A stretch of DNA of 32,720 nucleotides from Candidatus Aquidulcis sp. (GTDB taxonomy: Bacteria; Chloroflexota; Anaerolineae; UBA4142): positions 1 to 32,720 of the forward strand of contig DYJA01000069.1 in NCBI GenBank assembly GCA_020723345.1. Reading direction: 5' to 3'. A program made the position numbers and the translations under genes. The notes beneath the pieces were generated by a model. The model saw nothing but the letters and a program-made list of their open reading frames with translations, was not told the origin of the DNA and made no database searches. Positions within the stretch are counted from its first letter, which is position 1, and every line of letters begins with the position of its first letter. Below, piece after piece: positions 24,224 to 32,300 of this stretch.

Positions 24224-24307
24224 TGCCGAGCCAGGGACTTGAACCCTGATGGACTCACGTCCACACGCCCCTGAAACGTGCGCGTCTGCCAATTCCGCCA
24301 GCTCGGC
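24224..24307 (-). tRNA. tRNA-Leu (anticodon CAG)
   Basis: Acceptor arms GCCGAGC (24301-24307, complement) and GCTCGGC (24225-24231, complement) pair perfectly. The D-arm shows TGGCGGAATTGGCAGACGC, the anticodon loop reads TTCAGGG with anticodon CAG, a long variable arm typical of class II tRNAs follows, and the T-arm contains GGGTTCAAGTCCC. The 3' CCA is not encoded. Length is 84 bases. Confidence 0.96.
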
Positions 24308-24319
24308 GTTTCAGTTGCC

Positions 24320-24347
24320 ATTGTATTCCAATCGCCCTTTTTGTCAA
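24320..24347 (-). promoter_or_regulatory. Promoter of tRNA-Leu
   Basis: Read on the minus strand, TTGACA (24347-24342) and TACAAT (24325-24320) are separated by 16 bases. The expected start of transcription is about 6-7 bases after the -10, just before the first base of the tRNA at 24307. Confidence 0.8.
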
Positions 24348-24372
24348 TTTCGTTTATAATGTGACGAAGGTA

Positions 24373-24394
24373 GGACAAATTTGAAAATTTGTCC
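24373..24394. repeat. Perfect 10-bp hairpin in the leader of the mazG-like gene
   Basis: GGACAAATTT (24373-24382) and AAATTTGTCC (24385-24394) pair perfectly with a 2-base loop. A -10-like TATAAT lies at 24355-24360 and the coding start at 24417. It resembles a dispersed intergenic palindrome; a regulatory role is not shown. Confidence 0.7.
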
Positions 24395-24416
24395 AACATT
24401 TTCACGGAGTTGACGA

Positions 24417-25712
24417 ATGACGATCACGATTCTCGGTTTGGGCTACGGCGATCCGCGCGCGTTGACGTTAGAAGCCCACGACGCGCTGCAAAACGCGCGC
24501 GAAATTTTTCTCCGCACGCGCGAGCATCCGACCGTCGCCGCGCTGCCCCCGCATTTACGTGTCCATTCTTTCGATCACCTTTACGAATCCATCGATAATT
24601 TCGACGCGATCTATACCGCGCTTGCCGACGACATTCTCGCGCGCGCCACGCACGCCGACGTGCTGTACGCCGTGCCGGGGCATCCCCTCTTTGGCGAAAT
24701 CAGCGCGCAAAAGATTCTGGCGCGCGCGCGCGAACAAAACATCGCAACGCGCGTCATCGCCGGAGTCAGTTTCGTCGACGCGGCGTGCGCCGCGCTCGCG
24801 CTCGATCCGCTCGCGCGCGGCTTGCAAATCGCCGACGCGACCGATCTCGCGCGCCAACACTTTCCGCATCTCGATCCGGATCAGCCCGCGCTGATCGGAC
24901 AACTCTACAGCCGCGCCGTCGCCAGCGATTGCAAACTGACGCTCCTCGCGCTGTACCCGCCGGAGCATAGCGTCACGCGCGTCGACGCGGCGGGCACGCC
25001 CGCGCAAAAAATCGTCGCGCTGCCGCTCGCGGAATTGGATCGCGCCGATGATTTTGGTTTGCTGACGACGCTGTACGTGCCGCCGCTCGCGCGCGCCGGT
25101 GGATTGAGCGCGCTCGGCGAAGTCGTCGCGCATCTGCGCGCGCCGGAGGGCTGTCCCTGGGATCGCGAACAGACGCACCAGTCGCTCCGGCGCGACCTGT
25201 TGGAGGAATGTTACGAAGTGCTGGAGACGCTCGACGCGGAGGATCTGCCGCATCTGCGCGAAGAGTTGGGCGATTTGCTGCTCCACGTTTTCCTGCAAGC
25301 GCAGATCGCGTCCGAGTCCGGCGAGTTTTTGCTGACCGACGTGATCGCGGAGATCGCGGAGAAATTGGTCCGGCGGCATCCGCACGTCTTTGGCGATGTG
25401 ACGGTAAACGGGACGGACGAAATCATCGCGAATTGGGAGCGGATCAAGCAGTCGGAGAAAAATGGCGCGCCCAAAGAATCGCCGATTCCGCGTGCGCTGC
25501 CCGCGCTGGCGCGCGCGCAAAAAATCGCCAAACGGCGCAAATACAAATCGACGATCAAAGAGATCGAGGCGGCGCTGAAGAAACTCGTGCGCGCAAAAAA
25601 TCGCGAAAAGGCATTCGGCGAAGTATTGTTCGCGCTCGCGGCGTACGCGTCGATCAAGCATGTCGACGCGGAAAGCGCACTGCGCCGCACGGCGGCGGAA
25701 CGGATCGGATAA
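24417..25712 (+). CDS. mazG: Tetrapyrrole methylase-like / MazG nucleotide pyrophosphohydrolase fusion
   Basis: The product has 431 residues. The N-terminal part (1-220) is a tetrapyrrole (corrin/porphyrin) methylase-like domain (ITILGLGYGD, AVPGHPLFGE, VIAGVSFVDA), probably not catalytic in its original sense. The C-terminal part is MazG (from about 232), with CPWDREQTHQSLRRDLLEEC, EExxE in LLEECYEVLE (E263, E264, E267) and the ExxD of EELGDLL (E283, D286), which bind magnesium. MazG hydrolyses NTPs to NMP and pyrophosphate and is thought to clean abnormal nucleotides. The order matches the fused YabN type of Firmicutes (about 489 residues); the second MazG half is somewhat shorter here. GGAG lies seven bases upstream of the ATG. 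Confidence 0.93.
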   Translation: MTITILGLGYGDPRALTLEAHDALQNAREIFLRTREHPTVAALPPHLRVHSFDHLYESIDNFDAIYTALADDILARATHADVLYAVPGHPLFGEISAQKILARAREQNIATRVIAGVSFVDAACAALALDPLARGLQIADATDLARQHFPHLDPDQPALIGQLYSRAVASDCKLTLLALYPPEHSVTRVDAAGTPAQKIVALPLAELDRADDFGLLTTLYVPPLARAGGLSALGEVVAHLRAPEGCPWDREQTHQSLRRDLLEECYEVLETLDAEDLPHLREELGDLLLHVFLQAQIASESGEFLLTDVIAEIAEKLVRRHPHVFGDVTVNGTDEIIANWERIKQSEKNGAPKESPIPRALPALARAQKIAKRRKYKSTIKEIEAALKKLVRAKNREKAFGEVLFALAAYASIKHVDAESALRRTAAERIG

Positions 25713-25756
25713 AGCGAAAATCGCATGCAGGTGTAATTGCATGCGATTTTCGCTTT
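25711..25756. terminator. Bidirectional terminator between the mazG-like and HU genes
   Basis: A perfect 19-bp stem (25711-25729 with 25738-25756, 8-base loop) begins with AAAGCG and ends with CGCTTT. It sits between two convergent genes and overlaps the stop codon of the first. Confidence 0.85.
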
Positions 25757-25769
25757 CGGTTAAGAAATT

Positions 25770-26318
25770 TCAGGCGGCGCGTCCGGCAATCAACGACTCT
25801 TGGAGCTGCTTGAGTTCGTCCATTTTGCCTTCCGCCGCCAAGCGCGCTTGTTGGGGCCACGAGTCCGGCACGCCGGGAAACTTGGCGTCAGTGAGAATCT
25901 CTTGGAGTTTCGCCACCGGCGTATCGGCGAGTTGCTTGAAAGTGAGGATGCCGGCTTTGTTGAACGCTTTGGCGATCTTGGGTCCGATCCCTTCGATGAT
26001 CACGAGATCATCTTTTTTGATCGGCGGCGCGCCCAGGATTGCGTCTTTGGCGGATTTTGCAAAACGGAATTTGAGGACCTTTTTCGCGGGCACATCAATC
26101 GTCTGCCCGGCTTTGGGACCAAACCGCATCAACATCTGGCGCGCGGGTCGTTCCGCCAATGTGACGATGCCCAAGCCAGGAATCAGAAACGTGTGCTTCG
26201 CCTCTTTGTGGACGAGTTGCACCAGTTCGTCCACCACCAAGGCGACTTCTTTCTTTTTCAAGCCAGTCTTTTTGGCAAGATGCTCCATAACCTCGGATTT
26301 GGTCATTCGCTCAGCCAT
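25770..26318 (-). CDS. HU-family DNA-binding protein fused to a helix-hairpin-helix domain
   Basis: The product has 182 residues. Residues 1-93 are an HU/IHF-like fold (MTKSEVMEHLAKKTGLKKKE, FLIPGLGIVTLAERPARQ, KKVLKFRFAK), which bends and packs DNA. Residues about 103-142 are a helix-hairpin-helix of the DUF4332 or radA type (IEGIGPKIAKAFNKAGILTF), another DNA-contacting module. Plain HU is about 90 residues, so the fusion is notable. The DNA-binding arm of HU is also altered (RQMLMRFGPKAGQTI). The ATG at 26318 is preferred over one at 26336 because GGGGGG lies seven bases or so upstream. A consensus promoter lies upstream, so strong expression is expected. Confidence 0.88.
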   Translation of the reverse strand: MAERMTKSEVMEHLAKKTGLKKKEVALVVDELVQLVHKEAKHTFLIPGLGIVTLAERPARQMLMRFGPKAGQTIDVPAKKVLKFRFAKSAKDAILGAPPIKKDDLVIIEGIGPKIAKAFNKAGILTFKQLADTPVAKLQEILTDAKFPGVPDSWPQQARLAAEGKMDELKQLQESLIAGRAA

Positions 26319-26368
26319 AGTTTGCCCCCCTTGCAAAATGTTTTAGGTTGAACCAAACTTCGCTGCCA

Positions 26369-26397
26369 AGTATAACCATACCGTCCAGGAATGTCAA
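26369..26397 (-). promoter_or_regulatory. Sigma-70 type promoter of the HU-like gene
   Basis: Read on the minus strand, TTGACA (26397-26392), a 17-base spacer and TATACT (26374-26369). The elements and spacing are the same as for the OpgC-like gene at 1925-1953. Confidence 0.85.
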
Positions 26398-26445
26398 GAC
26401 CACTCCCAGATTTGTTCTCCTCTTTTCGATTCTTGCATTTCAAGG

Positions 26446-26451
26446 TATAAT
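26446..26451 (+). promoter_or_regulatory. Probable -10 element of the MoxR gene
   Basis: A perfect TATAAT ends seven bases before the ATG at 26458. No good -35 is seen at 16-18 bases. If used, transcription would begin at or next to the A of the ATG, giving a leaderless message. No ribosome-binding site is visible, which agrees. Confidence 0.5.
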
Positions 26452-26457
26452 TCAGCC

Positions 26458-27417
26458 ATGCTAACAATCGAACCTATTCAAACGCTCGCCCAAAAAATTT
26501 CCGCCAACGTCGAACGCGTGATCCTCGGCAAACACGCCGAAGTCGAACTCGCGCTCGTCGCGCTCTTGTGCCAGGGACATTTATTGATCGAAGATGTGCC
26601 GGGCGTCGGCAAGACGATGCTCGCGCGCGCGCTCGCCAAATCGCTTGGCTGCACCTTCAAGCGCATTCAGTTCACGCCGGACATGCTGCCGACCGACGTG
26701 ACCGGCGTCAGCGTCTTCAATCAGAAAACGCGCGAATTTGAATTTCGTCCGGGACCCGTTCACGCGCAAGTCGTCTTGACCGACGAGATCAATCGCGCGA
26801 CACCCAAGACGCAAAGCGCGCTTCTCGAATGTATGGAAGAACGCCAGGTCACGGTCGACGGCGTGACCTATCCGGTGCCGCAGCCCTTTCTCGTGATGGC
26901 GACGCAAAATCCGATCGAGTACGAAGGCACGTTCCCGCTGCCGGAAGCGCAACTCGACCGGTTTATGCTGCGGATCCATCTCGGCTATCCCGCGACGAAA
27001 GACGAAATGGCGATGCTTGACGCGCAGCAGTTCGCGCACCCGATTGACCACATCGCGCAGGTTGTCAACGCGGAGGAATTGTTGAGCGCGCAGCGCGCAG
27101 TTAAAGAAGTGTACGTCGACGCGCTCGTCAAAGAGTACATCCTCGCGCTGATCGAAGCGACGCGCAAGCATCCCGATATTTATCTCGGCGCGAGCCCGCG
27201 CGGCTCGCTCGCGCTGTACAAAACCGCGCAAGTCCGCGCCGCGATTGCCGGACGCGATTACGTCATCCCCGACGACATCAAGGCGCTCGCCACGCCCGCG
27301 CTCGCGCACCGGCTCATCGTCAGCCCCGCCGCGCGGTTGAAGAACGTGGACGCGCGCGCGGTTGTGGACGAGTTGATTCATTCGGTCGCGGTGCCGGGGT
27401 CGCGCGCAGCCGTGTAA
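26458..27417 (+). CDS. MoxR-family AAA+ ATPase
   Basis: The product has 319 residues, usual for the family. Walker A is EDVPGVGKT (45-53), Walker B VVLTDE (105-110), followed by [20 protein letters not shown], the sensor-1 region [19 protein letters not shown] and the C-terminal lid with [14 protein letters not shown]. MoxR ATPases act as chaperones that mature or activate partner proteins, often a DUF58 or von Willebrand factor type A protein encoded next door. No such partner follows here; a repeat-bearing gap and gamma-glutamyltransferase do. The partner is therefore encoded elsewhere. Confidence 0.95.
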   Translation: MLTIEPIQTLAQKISANVERVILGKHAEVELALVALLCQGHLLIEDVPGVGKTMLARALAKSLGCTFKRIQFTPDMLPTDVTGVSVFNQKTREFEFRPGPVHAQVVLTDEINRATPKTQSALLECMEERQVTVDGVTYPVPQPFLVMATQNPIEYEGTFPLPEAQLDRFMLRIHLGYPATKDEMAMLDAQQFAHPIDHIAQVVNAEELLSAQRAVKEVYVDALVKEYILALIEATRKHPDIYLGASPRGSLALYKTAQVRAAIAGRDYVIPDDIKALATPALAHRLIVSPAARLKNVDARAVVDELIHSVAVPGSRAAV

Positions 27418-27418
27418 T

Positions 27419-27480
27419 TCAGAATTCAAGATTCTAAATTCAAAATTCAATCCTCATGCTGAATTTAGAATATTGAATTT
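27419..27480. repeat. AATTC-rich inverted repeat element between moxR and ggt
   Basis: ATTCTAAATTCA (27431-27442) and TGAATTTAGAAT (27460-27471) are perfectly complementary. Outer and neighbouring words (AAATTCAAT, ATTGAATTT) extend the symmetry. AT-rich composition contrasts sharply with the flanking genes. Confidence 0.75.
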
Positions 27481-27499
27481 CGACTTTCTTGGAGTGCTC

Positions 27500-29182
27500 A
27501 TGTTATTTTCCTCGCGTCGTTCTCCGGTTATTGCGCGCAACGGCATGGTCGCCGCGAGCCAGCCGCTCGCGACGATGGCGGGAGTTAAAATTTTGATGCA
27601 AGGCGGCAACGCCGCCGACGCGGCTGTCGCCACGGCTGCCGCGTTGAACGTCACCGAGCCAACTTCGACCGGACTCGGCGGCGATATGTTCGCGCTCTTT
27701 TACGACGCGCAAACGAAACGCGTGACCGCGCTCAACGGTTCCGGTCGCGCGCCGGCGGCTTTGACCATCAAACTCGTCGAGCGAGATGGTCTCGCGCCCA
27801 AAATCATAAATCATCAATCTGAAATCATAAATCCATTCCACGCGCACAACATCACCGTTCCCGGCGCGTGCGCGGGCTGGTGCGATTTGATCGCGCGGCA
27901 CGGCACGCTGCCGCTGCGCGATATTCTCGCGCCCGCGCTTGAACTTGCGGAAAAAGGATTTCCCGTCGCGCCGACGACGGCGTACTTTTGGCAGCGCGGC
28001 GCGGAACGCCAACTCAAATCCGCGCTGAACGGACGCGAACTGACGATTGACGGACGCGCGCCGCGCGCGGGCGAAATTTTCCGCAACCCCGGGCTGGCGC
28101 GCACGTTCCGCGCGATTGCCGAAGGCGGCAAGGACGCGTACTATCGCGGCGACATCGCGCGCGCGATTGCCGACGTCGTTTACAAGTCCGGCGGCGTGAT
28201 GACGACCGACGATCTCGCCGCGCACATATCGACCTGGGACGCGCCGATCAGCACGACCTACCGCGGCTATCGTGTCTGGGAATGTCCGCCGAATGGACAA
28301 GGACTTGCCGCGCTGCTCGCGCTGAACGTGCTGGAAGGATTTGATCTCGCGAGTACCGCGCCGATGAGCGCGGCGCGCTGGCATTTGCTCGTCGAGGCGA
28401 TGCGCGTCGCGTTCGCGGACACGCGTTGGTACATCGCGGATCCCAAATTCGCGCCCGCGCCGCTCGACGGTCTGCTCTCGAAAAAATACGCGGCGGAGCG
28501 GCGCGCATTGATTGATCCGCATCACGCAACACGCAACACGATGCACGGCGCGCCGGTCGCGTCGTCGGACACGGTGTACTTTTGCGTCGTGGACGGGCGC
28601 GGCAATGCGTGCTCGTTCATCAATTCAAACTATATGGGTTTTGGCACCGGCATCGTGCCGCCGGGCTGGGGTTTTACGCTGCAAAATCGCGGCAACAATT
28701 TCTCGCTCGATCCCGCGCACCCAAACGCGCTCGCGCCGCGCAAACGCCCGTACCACACGATCATTCCGGGAATGATCACGCGCGATCCTTCGACTCCATC
28801 TCCGCTTCGCTCCGATTCCGCTCAGGATGTACCTCCGCAAGAACTCATTGCGCCGTTCGGCGTGATGGGCGGATTTATGCAGCCGCAAGGTCACGTCCAA
28901 GTCGTCGTGGGCATGATCGACGACGGACTCGATCCGCAAGCCGCGCTGGATCGTCCGCGCTTTTGCCTGACGACCGCGACGCCGGACAGCCGCGTCGAAA
29001 TCGAAGAGGGCGTCCCGGCGGAAACGCTGGCGGCGCTCGCGCAAATGGGACACGACATCGCGCCGGTGACCGGTTACGCGCGCGCGGTTTTCGGGCGGGG
29101 GCAGATCATCCGGCGCGAGCCGGACGGCACGCTGTGGGGCGGCAGCGATCCGCGCGCGGATGGATGCGCGGTGGGATTATAG
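27500..29182 (+). CDS. ggt: Gamma-glutamyltransferase family protein
   Basis: Ntn-hydrolase of 560 residues that transfers or hydrolyses gamma-glutamyl groups, for instance from glutathione. The family start MVAASQPLATMAGVKILMQG, then GGNAADAAVATAAALNVTEP, and GLGGDMFALFYD are clear. The threonine that becomes the nucleophile after self-cleavage should be T358 in SSDTVYFCVVD; FGTGIVPPG and RPYHTIIPGM follow. No signal peptide is seen, so it is probably cytoplasmic. The ATG at 27500 has GGAG upstream; an earlier ATG at 27473 lies inside the repeat. Three peptides look derived from intergenic repeats: about 99-112 (KIINHQSEIINP), 341-347 (HHATRNT) and 429-446 (DPSTPSPLRSDSAQDVPP). Confidence 0.93.
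   Translation: MLFSSRRSPVIARNGMVAASQPLATMAGVKILMQGGNAADAAVATAAALNVTEPTSTGLGGDMFALFYDAQTKRVTALNGSGRAPAALTIKLVERDGLAPKIINHQSEIINPFHAHNITVPGACAGWCDLIARHGTLPLRDILAPALELAEKGFPVAPTTAYFWQRGAERQLKSALNGRELTIDGRAPRAGEIFRNPGLARTFRAIAEGGKDAYYRGDIARAIADVVYKSGGVMTTDDLAAHISTWDAPISTTYRGYRVWECPPNGQGLAALLALNVLEGFDLASTAPMSAARWHLLVEAMRVAFADTRWYIADPKFAPAPLDGLLSKKYAAERRALIDPHHATRNTMHGAPVASSDTVYFCVVDGRGNACSFINSNYMGFGTGIVPPGWGFTLQNRGNNFSLDPAHPNALAPRKRPYHTIIPGMITRDPSTPSPLRSDSAQDVPPQELIAPFGVMGGFMQPQGHVQVVVGMIDDGLDPQAALDRPRFCLTTATPDSRVEIEEGVPAETLAALAQMGHDIAPVTGYARAVFGRGQIIRREPDGTLWGGSDPRADGCAVGL
27799..27833. repeat. AATCATAAATC-type repeat inside the ggt frame
   Basis: The bases AAATCATAAATCATCAATC and then TGAAATCATAAATC form an AT-rich run in a GC-rich gene. 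A related copy lies between genes at 29186-29211 on the opposite strand (ATTATGATTTCTGATTTAGG). In the protein it encodes KIINHQSEIINP. Confidence 0.65.
28784..28829. repeat. CCTTCGACT...GCTCAGGAT repeat inside the ggt frame
   Basis: It starts GATCCTTCGACTCC and ends GATTCCGCTCAGGATG, with complementary ends (ATCCT / AGGAT). A shorter copy with the same ends occurs at 32277-32300 inside the DUF4062 gene. Confidence 0.65.
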
Positions 29183-29185
29183 GAA

Positions 29186-29211
29186 TTATGATTTCTGATT
29201 TAGGATTTGTG
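29186..29211. repeat. AATCATAAATC-type repeat after ggt, reverse copy
   Basis: ATTATGATTTCTGATTTAGG and following bases are the reverse complement type of the run found inside ggt at 27799-27833. Confidence 0.5.
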
Positions 29212-29219
29212 TAGCGCAT

Positions 29220-29297
29220 TGTCATTTCGAGCGGAGCGAGAAATCTCCACGACACAGAGTGAGATTTCTCGCGGCGCAAAACGCCGCTCGAAATGAC
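29220..29297. repeat. GTCATTTCGAGCGGAGCGAG palindromic element
   Basis: The left arm TGTCATTTCGAGCGG and GCGAGAAATCTC (29220-29247) is complementary to the right arm (29260-29297), which carries an extra small hairpin GGCGCAAAACGCC in its middle. Words of this type recur as small dispersed palindromes in many bacterial genomes. It fills the gap before the DUF4062 gene. Confidence 0.8.
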
Positions 29298-29320
29298 ATC
29301 TAGGTTGGAGCGAGGTGACT

Positions 29321-32300
29321 ATGCCAGAACAAGCGACCGAAATCAAATTGCGGGTGTTTCTTGCTTCGCCGAGCGATGTGGCGGACGAGCGCAAGCGCGT
29401 CGCGCGCGTGATCGACGCGATGAACAAGTCCGAGGCGCGCGCCCATGGCGTCACGCTCGAATTGTTAAAGTGGGAAGACGTTGCGCCGGGAATGGGACGC
29501 CCGGAGCAAGTCCTCCTCGATCAACTCGCGCCGGACAAATGGGATATTTTCATCGGCGTTCTGTGGCTCCGCTTTGGCTCGGAAAGCGGCGGGATCGATC
29601 CCGATACGCGCCAACCGTACCTGTCCGGCACCGAAGAAGAATTCAAAATCGCGTATCGCTTTAATCAAGCGCGCGGCGATGGCTTTCCTAAAATCATGAT
29701 GTATCGTTGCCGGCGCGATCCGCCGAACGCGCTCGAGTTGTTCAGCCATCCGAAAAACATCGAGCAGTTCAGCTGCGTCAACGCGTTCTTCGATGAGTTA
29801 AAGCCCACCGGCAATTATCCCGGATTGTATCAAGAGTACAAAACGCCGGAAGATTTCGCCGAGTTGGTGCGCCAGCATCTTGGGATGCAAGTTGCCGAGT
29901 TCGCGCAAGCGCAACGCGCCGCGCTGCCGCCCCCGCCCGCACCGCCTCCGCTCGCGCCGCGCGAACCGACCGGCGCGGAACGCCAAGCCGCGTTGACGTG
30001 CTATCTCAAAACGTTGAGCGAGCGCTGCGACGCATTGCCGCTTACCTCGCTCGACAGCGATCCACGTCATCACACCCGATTGTCGCTCCATCATGTTTAC
30101 ATCGCGCTCGATACGACGACGCCGGTGCCGCTGACCGACGCCGAAAAAGAACAGCGCAAGGAACGATTAATGCCGGGACGCGATGAGACGCGCCCCTTGT
30201 CCGTGATGGAAGCGGCGGAACGTCAACAATATTTGGTTATCACCGGCGAACCGGGGAGCGGCAAATCATCGTTCGTCAATCGCTTGGCGTTTTTGTTGGC
30301 GAACGCGCGACTGAGGAACGCTGCCTTGCCGGAGCCATGGACGCACGACGCGTTATTGCCGGTGCGTGTGTTCTTGCGCGAACTCGCGCCCACTTTGCCC
30401 GACGCGCAAGTATTGGCGCGACTGCCTGATGAGGCGCGCGCGCAAACCCTGCGGGACGCCGTGCGCGCGTTCATCGCGCAACTTCCGGCGAATTTGGATG
30501 CGGACGCCGCCGCTGCCACGCCGTTGATTTTGTCCGCGCTGTCCGCTGGCGAGTGCCTCGTCATTTTCGACGGGTTGGACGAGGTTGCGCCCGCGCGGCG
30601 CAAAATCGCGCGGGAAGCGGTGGAAGCGTGCGCGGCGCGGTTTCGCGCTAATCGTTTTCTCGTGACCTGCCGCATCCGTTCTTATCAAGGCGATGCTCAA
30701 CTGCCGTCGTTTGAAAACGTGACGCTGACTGAGTTGGACGATCCGAAGATCGAAATGTTTGCGACGGCGTGGTACAACGCGCGCGCCGACCTGGGGCAAA
30801 TCGCGCGCGCTCAAGTGGCGGAACGCGCCGGCAATTTGTGGCGCGCGATTCAAGAGGATGAGCAACTCAAGGAATTGGCGCGAACGCCGCTCTTGCTCAC
30901 GACGATGGCAGTCGTTCACACCGCGCAGATCGAATTGCCGCGCAAGCGCGCGATCTTGTACCAACGCTGCGTCGAAGTCTTGTTGCGCCGCTGGCAAGAG
31001 ACCAAGTTCGGCAAACTGACGTTGCTCGACGATCTCGGTTTGAGCGAACAAGAATTGCTCGAAGCGTTGTGGTACGTGGCGTACGAGGCGCATAAACGCG
31101 GCAACAAGGATGAAACGGCGGATTTGCCGCGCAAGGATGTGTTGGCGATTTTGGCGCGCCGGCTCGGCGATGAAATCAAAGCCGTGAAAATTCTGGAGCA
31201 CGTCGAGGAACGCGCCGGGTTGCTCATCGGGCACGGCGGCGCGGACGACGCCGAACCGACGTACAGTTTTCCGCATCGCACGTTTCAGGAATTTCTCGCC
31301 GGGTGTTATTTGGCGGCGGCGGGGCGCACGAGTTTTGGGCGACAGTTGTGCGCGCATTTGAGCGATAGCGACAAGTGGCAAGTGGCGGCGCAGTTGGGCG
31401 CAGAGCATGTGCTTTATACTCCCGGTGGGCGAACCTCCGATGTATTGGACGCGTTGTACTTGCTATGCCCAGCCACCGCCAAGCCGCGCGACGAGAACGC
31501 GTTGCGCGGGATTGTGTGGGCAGGCGACATTGCATCCGAGATGGGCACCGACCGGATTCGGCGCGAGGAGGTAGATAATCCCGCCATCGCCGTGGAATTT
31601 TTGCAACGTCTTCTTGACCAGCTGGTTCAGTTGATCGAAACACCAAACATGCTCTCCCCGCTTGAACGCGCCGATGCCGGCAATGCGCTTGCCAAGTTAG
31701 GCGACCCGCGCCCCGGGGTGCGGACTCGCGCAGATGGCTTGCCTGATTTTGTTTGGTGCGAAGTTTCCACGGGTCCTTTCACGATGGGGACACGCGAGCA
31801 AGACATTCCTAGATTGAAGAAAAAATATGGCGGCGATGAACAGTGGTACAAACAGGAAACACCCCAACACGAAGAAAAAAGCATCACGCGCGCCTACCTC
31901 ATCGGCAAATATCCGGTGACGAACGCGCAGTTCAACGCGTTTGTGGAGGCAGGCGGCTATCGCGATGCGCGCTTTTGGCAAGAAGCGCTCGCGCAAGGTT
32001 GGTGGACGAAAGGCGGCTTCAAAGGACGCTATGACAACGAAGCGCGCGGCGGTCCCTATCCTTCCGGTTCGCCGTTCAACTTGGACAATCATCCCGTCGT
32101 CGGTGTGTCGTGGTATGAAGCGCTGGCGTTTTGCCGCTGGCTGACAGAGATGTTCAAGGTTTCGGGTTTCAAGTTTCAGGTTTGGCGCAATGGTCAACTT
32201 GAAACTTTGAACCTGAAACCTGAAACACTCACGGCTCGCTTGCCCACCGAAGCCGAATGGGAAAAAGCCGCGCGCGGTCCTTCGACTGGCGCTCAGGATG

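Noticed and set aside
24341-24360. Plus-strand promoter TTGTCA...TATAAT for the mazG-like gene
   Set aside because: The spacing is only 8 bases. The TTGTCA overlaps the reverse of a better minus-strand -35 for tRNA-Leu. Only the TATAAT may be used.
24181-24405. 74-residue open frame on the minus strand over the tRNA
   Set aside because: Its residues SWRNWQTRTFQGRV are the usual false translation of a leucine tRNA.
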